From the NCBI GenBank assembly GCA_007693595.1, contig REDI01000041.1, forward strand, positions 124,001 through 188,000: 64,000 bases of DNA. Reading direction: 5' to 3'. Each line of letters starts with the position of its first letter. The first letter of the stretch is position 1. The position numbers were made by a program, and so were the translations under genes. A model generated the notes under the pieces. That model was not told the DNA's origin. It did not search any database and worked only from the letters and a program-made list of their open reading frames with translations. This stretch comes from Deltaproteobacteria bacterium. Lineage in GTDB: Bacteria > Myxococcota_A > UBA796 > GCA-2862545. Of this stretch, positions 34,817 through 43,921 are shown piece after piece.

Positions 34817-36588
34817 CGCAACCTCCGGCGTCCGAAGACCCAGGTAATCCCGCCGCCGAGCACGACGAGGGGGACGGCGAAGATCGTGCCCCAGAACCAC
34901 CACCGCTGACCGGAGGGGCTGTGGTCGATCCGCACGTCTTCTTCGCTCGCAGTCTCGCCGCTGACGTCTTCATCGCCCGCGAGCCAGCGGACCGACTCGA
35001 CCACGAGATGGGGCCCGGTGAGCCAACCGTTCGAGACCGCCGCGTCACTGGTGAACCCGAGGTTGCCGATGACGACCGCCCGCCAGGGGTCCTCGGACTT
35101 GTCGCTCTCGACCGCCATGGCGATGGTGTGGACCTTGGAGGGCTCGTCGGGATCTTGTTGAGCGTTGGCGTTCTTGTCGGCGAAGGCGGTGCTCTGGGTA
35201 CGGAGCAGGGGGGTGCGCCGGGTCTGGACCTCGGGGATCTCGGAGAGCCCGACAGGGCCCGGCAAGACGACCGGCTGCCCCGCCTTGTTCAGGGTGCCGA
35301 CGATCGAGTGGGTGCCGTAGCGGTCGGTGACGATCAGGTAGGGGGACTGCCCCGGGAAGCGATTCTTTGGATCGGCGATGGGCCCCTCGTTTCGCGTGAG
35401 ACCGAGGTGGTTCATGAGGGGAGGCATCGGGTCGGCACGGCTGTCGGTGAAGAGCATCAGCTGCCCCCCAGCGTCGAGCCAGGTCAGGATGCTCTGCACC
35501 TCTTCGGGGAGCAGCGGGTCGGTCGGTGCCGCCACGATCAGGAGGTCGGCGTCGGCGGGGACCTGCTCGGCGAGCCCTTGCACCAAGCCGAGGTCCTCGA
35601 CGCGGTAGCTCTGATTCTGCAGGAGCCGTCGAAGTTGCGAGAGCTTGCGCCAGTCTCCGCCCTCTCCAGAACGGTGCGATGCCTCGCCGTGGCCGACGAG
35701 CATGTAGGCGGTGCGCTGACCGCGGGTCGCCTTGAGCAGGTTCTTCTGAACTAGGCTGTCGAACTGCCGAAGGTCGCGCTTGGCGCGGTTGCGCTCGAGC
35801 CGCATCTTGAACTTGACGGGCTCGCCCTCTTCGACGAAGACCACCCAGCCGTTGTCTTGAAGCTTGAGCTCCTCGGCGAGGGCGACATCGATCGCTTGAT
35901 CGCGGACCGAGACCCGGATCATGCCGCCCGAGGCGTCTTCGAGCTCTCTAAAGTAAGGCCGGACCTCTTCGAGGACGTCGTTGCCAGCGGGGAAGAAGAG
36001 GTAGACCTCGACCGGCTGGGCCAGACCTGTCACCAGGCGCTTGGTGGCCTCGCCGGCGCGAGCGGTTCGGAAGTGCGCGGTGTCCCACTCGACGCTGTAG
36101 TGGTTGGCGAGGTAGTTCAGGGGGAAGACGAGCGAGATAGCGAGCCCTGCGGACAACCCAGCCATCGCGGCGCGCTTGGCGCTGTCGCGCGGGAGCACGA
36201 CTGGGTTCGCGTAGAGCACGAGATCGAGCGAGAGCATGGGCAGCGCACCGATGATGAGCACGATCGGGGTCAGGGAGCTCCACACCCCCTGCCAGCGGGC
36301 TGCCGACTCGTCGAGGAGACCGAAGGTTGACGTGGCCTCGGCCGTCGACAGGGCGTAGGTGACCAGCGAGAGGGTCGCGACACCTGCGGTGGTCATGCCC
36401 AGGATCGCGCCCTGTTGCACCGAGGGGTCGGATCCCGAGAGCTTGCGAGCGCGAAGGGCGAAGGAGGCCACAACGACGAGGACGCCCAGACCTCCTACGA
36501 TCCAGCGGGCCACGCCCGTACCGACGATCTGCTCGCCGACGAAGACGAGGCCCATGCCGAGCAGCCATAGAGTGCCTGCGAGGGTCAT
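34813..36588 (-). CDS. GldG-family ABC transporter auxiliary/permease protein
   Basis: The 591-residue product has several N-terminal transmembrane helices, a large extracytoplasmic GldG-like domain (about 170-540; e.g. LVGHGEASHRSGE, and LLIVAAPTDPLLPEEV), and a C-terminal membrane helix at the end. GldG was named in gliding Bacteroidetes, where with GldA/GldF it forms an ABC complex; in other phyla the same trio is of unknown substrate. Its start overlaps the permease stop by an ATGA. The name reflects family similarity and does not show a role in motility. Confidence 0.85.
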   Translation of the reverse strand: MTLAGTLWLLGMGLVFVGEQIVGTGVARWIVGGLGVLVVVASFALRARKLSGSDPSVQQGAILGMTTAGVATLSLVTYALSTAEATSTFGLLDESAARWQGVWSSLTPIVLIIGALPMLSLDLVLYANPVVLPRDSAKRAAMAGLSAGLAISLVFPLNYLANHYSVEWDTAHFRTARAGEATKRLVTGLAQPVEVYLFFPAGNDVLEEVRPYFRELEDASGGMIRVSVRDQAIDVALAEELKLQDNGWVVFVEEGEPVKFKMRLERNRAKRDLRQFDSLVQKNLLKATRGQRTAYMLVGHGEASHRSGEGGDWRKLSQLRRLLQNQSYRVEDLGLVQGLAEQVPADADLLIVAAPTDPLLPEEVQSILTWLDAGGQLMLFTDSRADPMPPLMNHLGLTRNEGPIADPKNRFPGQSPYLIVTDRYGTHSIVGTLNKAGQPVVLPGPVGLSEIPEVQTRRTPLLRTQSTAFADKNANAQQDPDEPSKVHTIAMAVESDKSEDPWRAVVIGNLGFTSDAAVSNGWLTGPHLVVESVRWLAGDEDVSGETASEEDVRIDHSPSGQRWWFWGTIFAVPLVVLGGGITWVFGRRRLR

Positions 36589-37307
36589 TGCCAGCTCCTC
36601 CGCTCATGGGACCGGGTCGCGAGCAGCAAGAAGAGCCCGGTCACCGAGACGTAGTAGAAGATGTGGTTCACACCCAACAGACCCTTCTGGAAGGGCTGGA
36701 AGTGCTTGTCCCAGATGGCGGCGTAGCTTGCGATGTCGGCGAAGCCGCCGTCGGCGATCTGCGCGACCAGCCACAGGAGCACCATGAAGACGACCAGGGC
36801 CCCGCTGATCACCGCGGCGAGCACCTGGCTGCGCACCAGGGAGCTCGCGAAGACCCCGATGGCTGCGACCGTGCCGCCATAAAGCCACAGGCCGAGGTAG
36901 CCGACCGCGACCTGCGCCACGCTGACCTTGCCGTGGATGAAGATCATCAAGGGCATGTGCAGGGTGCACACGATGAAGAGGCTCACCATGCCCATGACGG
37001 CGAGCCACTTACCCACGACGACCTCCCAAGCCGCGATCGGAGAGGTGAGCAGGACCAGCTCGGTGCGGGTCTGCTTCTCTTCGGCGAGGGAGCGCATGGA
37101 CATGAGCCAGGCGGCGAAGCCTGTGGCGATGCCGGCGCCCATGAAGAAGTCGCGCAGGACGTCGGCGCTGTAGCGGGCACCGCCCCCGAGCGCGAAGACG
37201 TTGTAGGCGGCTCCGGCCAGGAAGACGAGCAGGGCGATGATGAGGTAGCCCTGGATGCTGCTGAGGTAGGCCGCGAGGTCGCGGCGAGCGACGAGTAGGA
37301 ACTTCAT
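36585..37307 (-). CDS. ABC transporter permease (GldF/ABC-2 type)
   Basis: The 240-residue protein has about six hydrophobic helices with the ABC-2 permease pattern: N-terminal RRDLAAYLSS amphipathic segment, MRSLAEEKQTRTELVLLTSP coupling region, and terminal helix LFLLLATRSHERR. The ATG overlaps the ATPase stop (37304-37307, ATGA), so it is translationally coupled. It forms the membrane channel with the ATPase upstream and the GldG subunit downstream. Confidence 0.9.
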   Translation of the reverse strand: MKFLLVARRDLAAYLSSIQGYLIIALLVFLAGAAYNVFALGGGARYSADVLRDFFMGAGIATGFAAWLMSMRSLAEEKQTRTELVLLTSPIAAWEVVVGKWLAVMGMVSLFIVCTLHMPLMIFIHGKVSVAQVAVGYLGLWLYGGTVAAIGVFASSLVRSQVLAAVISGALVVFMVLLWLVAQIADGGFADIASYAAIWDKHFQPFQKGLLGVNHIFYYVSVTGLFLLLATRSHERRSWQ

Positions 37308-38230
37308 TCCTTACCTCCGGTGAGGCCGAGGAAGACCTCTTCGAGGTCGTAGTCGGGCTCTTCGACCAGGCGAAGCCCAAAGCCCGCGGCGGCGATGGCG
37401 GGCAGGAAGGACTCACGTACGTCGCCGGAGAGCGAGACGTCGAAGCGAGCCAGACCCTCGGGTGCGTCGCGCTGGGTAAAGTTCGAGACCTCGCCCTGCT
37501 CGTCGAGCCAGTCGACGAAGGCCTCGGCCTGACCTCGGATGGTCACGACCAGTCGCTCTTGGTCGATGCGCGCCATCAGCTCCTCTTGGCCCCCGCTGGC
37601 GACGACCTTTCCTTCGTGGAGCACGACGAGTCGGTCGCAGGTCTTGCTGATCTCCGAGAGGATGTGGCTGCTCACGATGACCGCGCGCCCGTCGGCGAGG
37701 CGGCGGATGACTTTGCGCATATCCTTGATCTGGCGCGGGTCGAGACCGCTAATCGGCTCATCGAGCAAAACGAGCCGGGGGTTATGGATCACGGCCATAC
37801 TGATGCCCACCCGCTTCTTGAAGCCGTGAGACAAGGTTCCGATGAGCTGGTTGGCGCGATCCTGCAGGCCGGTGATGCGCAGCACCTCGGGCAGTCGCCC
37901 CTTCGCCTCGGATGCGCTCATCCCCTTGAGTTGCGCGCAGTGCACGAGGAAGCTCGAGACGGTCATGTCGCGGTAGAGGGGTGGTTCTTCGGGCAGGAAC
38001 CCGATGCGCGACTTGAGGTCGTCGGCGTTGTCGGTGACATCGACGCCGTCGAAGGTGACCTGACCGGCGGATGGAGAGAGCACGCCGGCGAGCATCTGTA
38101 GGGTCGTGCTCTTACCGGCCCCGTTCAGTCCCAGCAGGCCGACGATCTGGCCTTCTTGGACCTCGAAGCTGACGTCGCGGAGAGCTGGGAAGTCTCCGTA
38201 GTATCTCGTCAGGTTGGTGACCTGGATCAT
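37304..38230 (-). CDS. ABC transporter ATP-binding protein (GldA-like)
   Basis: The 308-residue ATPase has Walker A GLNGAGKST, signature LSHGFKKR, Walker B RLVLLDEPISGLDP and a switch His (VSSHILSE). A C-terminal extension of about 90 residues follows. It is the first gene of the operon; the ATG at 38230 is preceded by GGAGG, and earlier codons add unrelated sequence. A divergent promoter region (about 100 bases) separates it from the XPB helicase. Confidence 0.92.
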   Translation of the reverse strand: MIQVTNLTRYYGDFPALRDVSFEVQEGQIVGLLGLNGAGKSTTLQMLAGVLSPSAGQVTFDGVDVTDNADDLKSRIGFLPEEPPLYRDMTVSSFLVHCAQLKGMSASEAKGRLPEVLRITGLQDRANQLIGTLSHGFKKRVGISMAVIHNPRLVLLDEPISGLDPRQIKDMRKVIRRLADGRAVIVSSHILSEISKTCDRLVVLHEGKVVASGGQEELMARIDQERLVVTIRGQAEAFVDWLDEQGEVSNFTQRDAPEGLARFDVSLSGDVRESFLPAIAAAGFGLRLVEEPDYDLEEVFLGLTGGKE

Positions 38231-38333
38231 GGAAGGCACCTCCGCGTGCGAGGGCAGGGTACGCACGACCGATCAGCCGTCAAGGCTACAGAAATCGGCG
38301 CGCGGGCGTTAACGCATACTCAGGAGGTAGCCG

Positions 38334-39698
38334 GTGCGGGTGGTGCGCTTTCATCGCGGAACGCTGGTGGTCGAGGGCTCCCCGGCGGACGAGCTCCCCC
38401 AGGGCTTTACCCACGACCCGCGCATCGGCGCCCCTCGAGGCTACGCCAGCGCATACCGGCAGGTCCTGCTCGACCTGCATCGCCGAAAGATCCCCTACCG
38501 TGACGAGGCTCGTGCCTATGCTCCGCTCGAACGGGCGCACCGGAGCAGCCGCTCGCCGCGGGACTACCAGCGTGAAGCAGTCCAGGCGTGGCGCGACGCG
38601 GGACGGTGCGGCACGGTCCTTCTCCCCACTGGAGCGGGCAAGTCCTTCGTTGCCGAGCTGTGCATCGCAGAGGCGGACCGCTCGGTCCTGGTGGTGGCAC
38701 CAACTTTGGACCTGGTCGGGCAGTGGTACGATGGGCTGCGCGCGGCCTTTGGGGATCCGGTCGGCGTGCTGGGCGGGGGGGTGCATCAGGTCGAGGCGAT
38801 CACGGTCGCGACCTACGACTCGGCGTGGATGCACATGGACCGCTACGGGGATCGGTTCGGCCTGCTGATCTTCGACGAGGTCCACCACCTGCCCGGCCCG
38901 AGCTACGCGCAAGCCGCCCTGTTGAGCCTCGCCCCCTTTCGCCTGGGTCTGACGGCGACCTTGGAGCGTCCCGATGGGGGCCATGAGCGGGTCTTCGAGC
39001 TGGTGGGCCCCGTGGTGTATCGTCGTGAGATCACCGAGCTCGCGGGCGACTTTCTCGCTGAGTACCACACCGAGGTCGTGCTCGTTCATCTCTCGGCCGA
39101 GGAGCGTCGGGCTTACGACGAGGCCTATGGGCTGTACCGACGCTTCATCGAAGAGAACAACATTCGTCTGGGAGGACCCGGGGGCTGGGCGAACTTCCTT
39201 CGGGTCAGCGCCGCCTCCTCCGAAGGGCGGCGGGCTTTCAAGGCGTGGAGCCTCAGTCGGCGCCTGATGCATGGTGCGGAGGCCAAGCTGCGGGTCACCT
39301 CCGATCTGCTTCGGCGTCACGCCGATCGGCGGATTTTGATCTTTACCAACGACAATGCCACGGCCTACGAGATCTCCCGTCGCTTGCTCGTCCCGGTGAT
39401 CACCCACCAGACCGATCTCAAGGAGCGGCAGGCCTTGCTCGAGGGCTTCGGCACCGGCGCGCTCCCGGTACTAGCGACCTCCAGGGTGCTCAATGAGGGC
39501 GTCGATCTGCCCTCGGCCGATGTGGCGATCGTGCTTTCGGGCACGCAGACCGTGCGCGAGCATGTGCAGCGCCTCGGGAGGATCCTCCGAAAGCAAGAAG
39601 GCAAGCAGGCGATCCTCTACGAGCTCGTCGTGGCAGACACGACCGAGCAGCGCCAGAGCGCCCGCCGTCGCGATCATGTCGCGTACCGCGATCCATGA
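38334..39698 (+). CDS. XPB/RAD25-like DNA repair helicase
   Basis: The 454-residue superfamily-2 helicase has an N-terminal damage-recognition-like region (about 1-75), Walker A LLPTGAGKS (97-104), DEVHH Walker B (about 182-186), a T-A-T motif III (GLTATLERPDGG) and QRLGRILR motif VI. This is the short XPB-type found in archaea and some bacteria, thought to unwind or remodel DNA in nucleotide-excision repair or recombination. The GTG is preceded by AGGAGG six bases away. It is convergent with, and ends 11 bases from, its expected nuclease partner Bax1 (39710-40948). Confidence 0.9.
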   Translation: MRVVRFHRGTLVVEGSPADELPQGFTHDPRIGAPRGYASAYRQVLLDLHRRKIPYRDEARAYAPLERAHRSSRSPRDYQREAVQAWRDAGRCGTVLLPTGAGKSFVAELCIAEADRSVLVVAPTLDLVGQWYDGLRAAFGDPVGVLGGGVHQVEAITVATYDSAWMHMDRYGDRFGLLIFDEVHHLPGPSYAQAALLSLAPFRLGLTATLERPDGGHERVFELVGPVVYRREITELAGDFLAEYHTEVVLVHLSAEERRAYDEAYGLYRRFIEENNIRLGGPGGWANFLRVSAASSEGRRAFKAWSLSRRLMHGAEAKLRVTSDLLRRHADRRILIFTNDNATAYEISRRLLVPVITHQTDLKERQALLEGFGTGALPVLATSRVLNEGVDLPSADVAIVLSGTQTVREHVQRLGRILRKQEGKQAILYELVVADTTEQRQSARRRDHVAYRDP

Positions 39699-39709
39699 GA
39701 ACCGTGGGC

Positions 39710-40948
39710 TCAGGTGGGACCGGACTGCGCCACCTGCTCCGCCGCCTCGATCACGCGCGTCGTGGGGACGATCTCGGCGAAGGGGATCAAGGGGCCCGAG
39801 AAGGCCGGGAGATCGCTACCCTTGCTGCCACGGCGGCGCTTGCTGACCGCGACGATCACGTTCCCTGGCCCGTACCGCTGGATTCGCTCGAGCTTGCGCG
39901 AGAGGGTCTCGGGGCGCCAGAAGCCGATGATCTCGAGCCAGGCCTCGCGACCATCGGGGTGAGCCAGGCGGAAGTCTGGCACGAGCACCGCGCGATCTCC
40001 GAGGGGCAGCGGCCTGTCCCCTTCGTGCAGGCGCCAGGGGGTCTGTCTGGCGTAGAACCGCTCCGAGAAGGCCTCTTGCTCTCGGGTGCGATAGGCGCCG
40101 GTGTCGACACGGTGGCTCTTGAGGTTGAAGCCGTTGTCGAGCACGAGGCTCTTGGGGTGGCGCGCCTTGGTCCAGAGCACGGTGGCGTGGAGCTCCCAGG
40201 GGCACTCTTGTAGTAAGATCGCCGGAAAAAAGCTCGCGAGCTCCATGCCGTAGCGCGTGGATTGTCGAAGCAGGGAGGCTGGGCCGTCGAAGGTGATCGA
40301 GAGGTGGTCGGGGTGGTGTTCCGCCTCGATCATGAGCTGGTGGAACTTGGCGATCCGGACGAGCTGCTGCAGTCGTGGCTGGGAGGGCTTCGAGAGCCGG
40401 AGCCGTAGGTCGGTGGCGTGAAGCAAGAGGGACTGTACGAGGGCGACGTTGTAGCGGTCGAGCAGCCACGCGGCGTCTTGGCCGCGAAAGCCTACGAGAC
40501 GTTCCTGGTCCCGCAGGTCGGCGTAGAGCGCCTCGCGCACGTCCTCGGCGTCGCAGGCGAGCTCTTCGGCGACCCGGCGGAGCACGTCCTCAGCGGTGGT
40601 CCTTCCCAAAGGGCCTGGCTCCAGCGCGAGGGGGCCGACTTCGCGGGCGGTGCGGAAGACCTTCGCCCGAAGCTCCTTGGGTGGCAGGGGGCTGCGCATC
40701 TCGAAGTCGGAGTGATCGAATAGGATCTTTGCGAGGCCCTTGAGGATCTTGTGGTCCCTGCGGGTGCCGATCCAGGCCTTGACCTCGTCTGCGATCTCGC
40801 CCCGTCGCTGTCGATCCTGAAGCGCGTTGGCCCAGATCTCGATCAGGTCTTGGGCGGCCTGATGCAGAGAGGCGCGCTCGGGATCGATGAAGGACGGATG
40901 GATCGAAGCGCCCCGTACCGACGCGCGGAGGAGGTCGCGGGTCAGCAT
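39710..40948 (-). CDS. Bax1-like nuclease (DUF790 family), XPB partner
   Basis: The 412-residue product belongs to the DUF790 family, known in archaea as Bax1, a nuclease that binds the XPB helicase and cuts near unwound damage. The C-terminal half carries a PD-(D/E)xK-like core: LVPDFRLAHPDG and, about a dozen residues later, LEIIGFW (about 322-345), with K-rich KLERI after it. The N-terminal half is helical and matches the family's accessory domain. Bax1 runs just after a large unknown gene (40962-43250; 13-base gap) and faces XPB tail to tail, so expression of the two need not be coupled. Confidence 0.85.
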   Translation of the reverse strand: MLTRDLLRASVRGASIHPSFIDPERASLHQAAQDLIEIWANALQDRQRRGEIADEVKAWIGTRRDHKILKGLAKILFDHSDFEMRSPLPPKELRAKVFRTAREVGPLALEPGPLGRTTAEDVLRRVAEELACDAEDVREALYADLRDQERLVGFRGQDAAWLLDRYNVALVQSLLLHATDLRLRLSKPSQPRLQQLVRIAKFHQLMIEAEHHPDHLSITFDGPASLLRQSTRYGMELASFFPAILLQECPWELHATVLWTKARHPKSLVLDNGFNLKSHRVDTGAYRTREQEAFSERFYARQTPWRLHEGDRPLPLGDRAVLVPDFRLAHPDGREAWLEIIGFWRPETLSRKLERIQRYGPGNVIVAVSKRRRGSKGSDLPAFSGPLIPFAEIVPTTRVIEAAEQVAQSGPT

Positions 40949-40961
40949 GGCTCAAGCGGAG

Positions 40962-43250
40962 TCATGTGGGCGAGCCAAGACTCTTGACCACCCGCTGCCA
41001 CGTGGCGAGGGTCGCCTTGTGCCACTTGGATGGGTTCACTTCTTTGATGTAGTCTTTTGGGACTCCTCGGGTGTAGACGACGGGGAGGATCCGACGAAGG
41101 AAGGTCTCGGTGGCGGGGTGCCCTTCGGGCAGGGTGCAGAGCTCATCGGTGACATGGGCGAGACGCTGGGCTCCGCCGGCGCCCTTGGCCACCCCCCGGG
41201 CCAGTGCGGTGCTGAGATCGAGGATGAAGGACCCATCCTCGGGGTCTGAAGTCAGCGAGAAGCGGACGAGTAAGGCGGCATGCGACGCGGCAGACCACCC
41301 CTCGGCCGAACCCATGCACTCGGTCATGACCCACAACGACCGCCGCTCTTTGTGTTGAGCGGGGGGAAAGGCACACAGTCGGGTCAGACGGGTCGCGAGG
41401 TTGGTCCGACCATTGCGCTCTGGGGGGCGCGCGCAGATCTCGAGCCATGACCAGATAGGGGAGGCGCCGTCGGCGAGGGCGAGACGCGCAGCACCGTCCG
41501 CGATGTCCACGTCGGGGAAGCGCCAGAACTGCACCTCGGCCACCCGCTCTCGCAGCTCCCGTTCCGCACGCTGGATCTGGGCCTCGGGCATCCCGAGCTG
41601 GTCGGCGATCTGGACCTCAGCGGGGCAAACTTGGGCACGAACGTCGATGCAGTGCTCCCAGAGCGGATCGTGGGGCCCGCTCGTGACGGGGCTGACGAGC
41701 GAGCTCAGCCGCCGGGAGGTGGTGTGGCGCGCCACATGCCCTACCCATCGCATAGCCTGCGGGCTCTGGGCGAGGACGCTCAGCAGGGGGTCGAGCTCGA
41801 CGTCGGGGTTGCGGTCGATGGTGCTGGCGATCCGACGTAGCAGCATATCGGCGCGACCGTCGTGCTCGTCGACCATGAGCGCCTGCCAGAGCTGCGCAAG
41901 GGCGTCGGGCCCGTTGGGGGAGGCCAGGAGCTCGTCGACCAAGGACAGGAGAGCGCCCTCAGGGCGTCGGCTGCTCGGCAGGTGAACCCAGGCGTCCGCG
42001 ACCACCTGTCCGGCCCCTTCGGCGATGAGGGTGTGTGCCGCGGGGCTCTCGCAGGCCGCGAGGGCGTCGGAGAAGCGCGCGTGGTGGAGCAGGAGCATGA
42101 CGTACTCGGTCCAGAGCGACGAGAGTACGGCAGGAGGCATGGGCAGGGGCTCCCTCTCGAGGGTGACGCCAAGCTCAAGGGTCGCGGCCATGGCGCTTGG
42201 GCCTTCGTCGGCCCAGCGGAGCAGCGCGCGTGCCCAGGCGTCGCTGTGGCTGTTTCGAGGCCGTACGCGCGTGATCGCACCGAGCACGTCTTCGGATGGG
42301 GCCTCCGGCGCGCCGTCGAGCCAAGCCTTGACCTCGCGAGCGCGGTGCGCTTCGGGTTGGCCGACCAGCGAGAGCCAAGCCTCGGGGCTGCGCTGACGCA
42401 GTCGGCCCGTGCCGAGGGATGGGGCGCCGGGCTCCGCGAGGGTCGGGCGGCTCTGGTTCCATCGAGGCGCGATGCCTTCCGCCCAGGGGTCGTCGGCATC
42501 GGGCTCGTACCAGCCTGAGGCCTCCTCGGCCTGCTCGAGAGCGTCGGCTTGGAGCCTGTCGAAGAGGAAGGTGGCCGGAAGGTCATCAGCGAGCGCTGGG
42601 TCTTCGCCAATGCGCAGGATGAAGAAGCCTTCGGGGGGCTCACTCGTGAGGATGACGTCCCAGTCGCTGGGATCTGGGCGATGTTCGTAGCCCGAGAGTC
42701 GCAAGACCTCTCGGATGGGTCGCGGGAGCAAGGTGAGCAGCGACAGCAGGAACCAACGGCTGGCATGGACGGCGTCTTCGGGGTCGTGCTCGCCCAAGAG
42801 GATGGCGACGGGGAGCTCCTGGGTCCGCAGCGCCGCCACCACGCCCGCGATCAGGCAGGCGCAGGGGCGGCTGCCCCCGGCGAGGCGACGCGCCGCCTCG
42901 ATGGAGGTGCGCAGTGGAAGCGGGCCGGGGATCGGGCCAGTCGGTGGGGCGGTGTGGTCGAACCATCGCGAGGAGCGCCAGAGCCAGGCTGGATGCCGCA
43001 GCTTCAGGGCGACCTCGGAGGGTACGATCCTCCAGGTGAACCCGGAAGGACTGCCGCGCCCGATCGCCCAGCGCCCGCCTTCGAGGGGATAGGCACGATC
43101 CCCTGGAGGGTGGACCGAGGAGCTCTCGCGGTCCAGATCGAGGAGACGCTCGAGCTCCGATCGGGAGATCCCGAGCTCGGGGTGTGAAGAGTCGACGCGA
43201 GGACCGTCGGCTTCGAGCCGTACATGGACGTGGGGCAGTGCGAGGGTCAT
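40962..43250 (-). CDS. Large hypothetical protein upstream of the Bax1 gene
   Basis: I do not recognise this 762-residue protein. It has no signal peptide, membrane segment or catalytic motif. It is Leu/Ala/Pro/Trp-rich with many predicted helices. The segment around 170-210 (LTLLPRPIREVLRLSGYEH, with following PSDWDVI) is loosely reminiscent of the middle region of GTPase-associated adaptor proteins, but the similarity is slight and I do not assign it. GGAGG lies a few bases before the ATG. It sits 13 bases upstream of the Bax1 gene on the same strand, so the two are probably cotranscribed, suggesting a DNA-related role. Confidence 0.65.
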   Translation of the reverse strand: MTLALPHVHVRLEADGPRVDSSHPELGISRSELERLLDLDRESSSVHPPGDRAYPLEGGRWAIGRGSPSGFTWRIVPSEVALKLRHPAWLWRSSRWFDHTAPPTGPIPGPLPLRTSIEAARRLAGGSRPCACLIAGVVAALRTQELPVAILLGEHDPEDAVHASRWFLLSLLTLLPRPIREVLRLSGYEHRPDPSDWDVILTSEPPEGFFILRIGEDPALADDLPATFLFDRLQADALEQAEEASGWYEPDADDPWAEGIAPRWNQSRPTLAEPGAPSLGTGRLRQRSPEAWLSLVGQPEAHRAREVKAWLDGAPEAPSEDVLGAITRVRPRNSHSDAWARALLRWADEGPSAMAATLELGVTLEREPLPMPPAVLSSLWTEYVMLLLHHARFSDALAACESPAAHTLIAEGAGQVVADAWVHLPSSRRPEGALLSLVDELLASPNGPDALAQLWQALMVDEHDGRADMLLRRIASTIDRNPDVELDPLLSVLAQSPQAMRWVGHVARHTTSRRLSSLVSPVTSGPHDPLWEHCIDVRAQVCPAEVQIADQLGMPEAQIQRAERELRERVAEVQFWRFPDVDIADGAARLALADGASPIWSWLEICARPPERNGRTNLATRLTRLCAFPPAQHKERRSLWVMTECMGSAEGWSAASHAALLVRFSLTSDPEDGSFILDLSTALARGVAKGAGGAQRLAHVTDELCTLPEGHPATETFLRRILPVVYTRGVPKDYIKEVNPSKWHKATLATWQRVVKSLGSPT

Positions 43251-43291
43251 CCGACCTCCAACAAGGAAGGACCCATAACGGGTTGGCGGGC

Positions 43292-43921
43292 TCAGTCCGT
43301 CATCGTAGGGATGAGATAAAGGACGACCCTTCGGTTGACCCGACGACCCGCGTCGGTGTCGTTCGAGGTCAGGGGATCGCTGCTCCCACGACCGAGGACG
43401 CTGATCCGGTGTGGCTCGATGCCCTCGGCCATCAAGCGATCGGCCAGGGCATGGGCCCGGGCAGCCGTGAAGAGCAAGGGGCTCTGGAAGTTCTTCCGCT
43501 GCTCGACCGGCACGCCAACATCGTCGGTGTGTCCCTCGATGTCGACTCGGTAGCCCGTGTGGTTGCGCAGCGCGGTCGCCACCATGTCGAGGGTCATCTG
43601 GGCTTCCTGCCGCAACGAGAGCTGGTCGATGCCGAAGAGATGAGCCGCTGGGAAGGTGACCTTGGTTATTCGGCCCTGGCGCTCGATGTTCAGCTCGGTT
43701 CCTTTGAGGATCTGATGGAGCTCCTGGTAGATCGCGCCGGGTTCGGTACGCCCATCGCGGCAGGTCGCGGCCTCATACTCGAGGGCGTTGACCGTCTGGC
43801 GCAGCGCTGCGACCTCGCGGTTGAGCTGACCGACCAACCCGCCGCCATCGGGATAGACGTGCTTTGGGCCGCAAGCTGTCGCTGCGAGCCAGATCGCGAA
43901 GGGCCAGGAGGACCGGGTCAC
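43292..43921 (-). CDS. OmpA-family lipoprotein
   Basis: The 209-residue product has a signal with a lipobox-like LAATAC (Cys about 17), a helical/coiled-coil region (about 25-75), and an OmpA/MotB peptidoglycan-binding domain with EGHTDDVG (about 128-135) and VNRRVVLYL (near the end). It should link the outer membrane to peptidoglycan. The start is a GTG that overlaps the exonuclease stop (GTGA, 43918-43921). The lipobox fits less strictly than usual, so a plain signal peptide cannot be excluded. Confidence 0.85.
   Translation of the reverse strand: MTRSSWPFAIWLAATACGPKHVYPDGGGLVGQLNREVAALRQTVNALEYEAATCRDGRTEPGAIYQELHQILKGTELNIERQGRITKVTFPAAHLFGIDQLSLRQEAQMTLDMVATALRNHTGYRVDIEGHTDDVGVPVEQRKNFQSPLLFTAARAHALADRLMAEGIEPHRISVLGRGSSDPLTSNDTDAGRRVNRRVVLYLIPTMTD

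Noticed and set aside
40962-43250. Assignment of the large unknown protein to a GTPase-associated system
   Set aside because: The likeness is limited to one short stretch and no GTPase partner gene is present.
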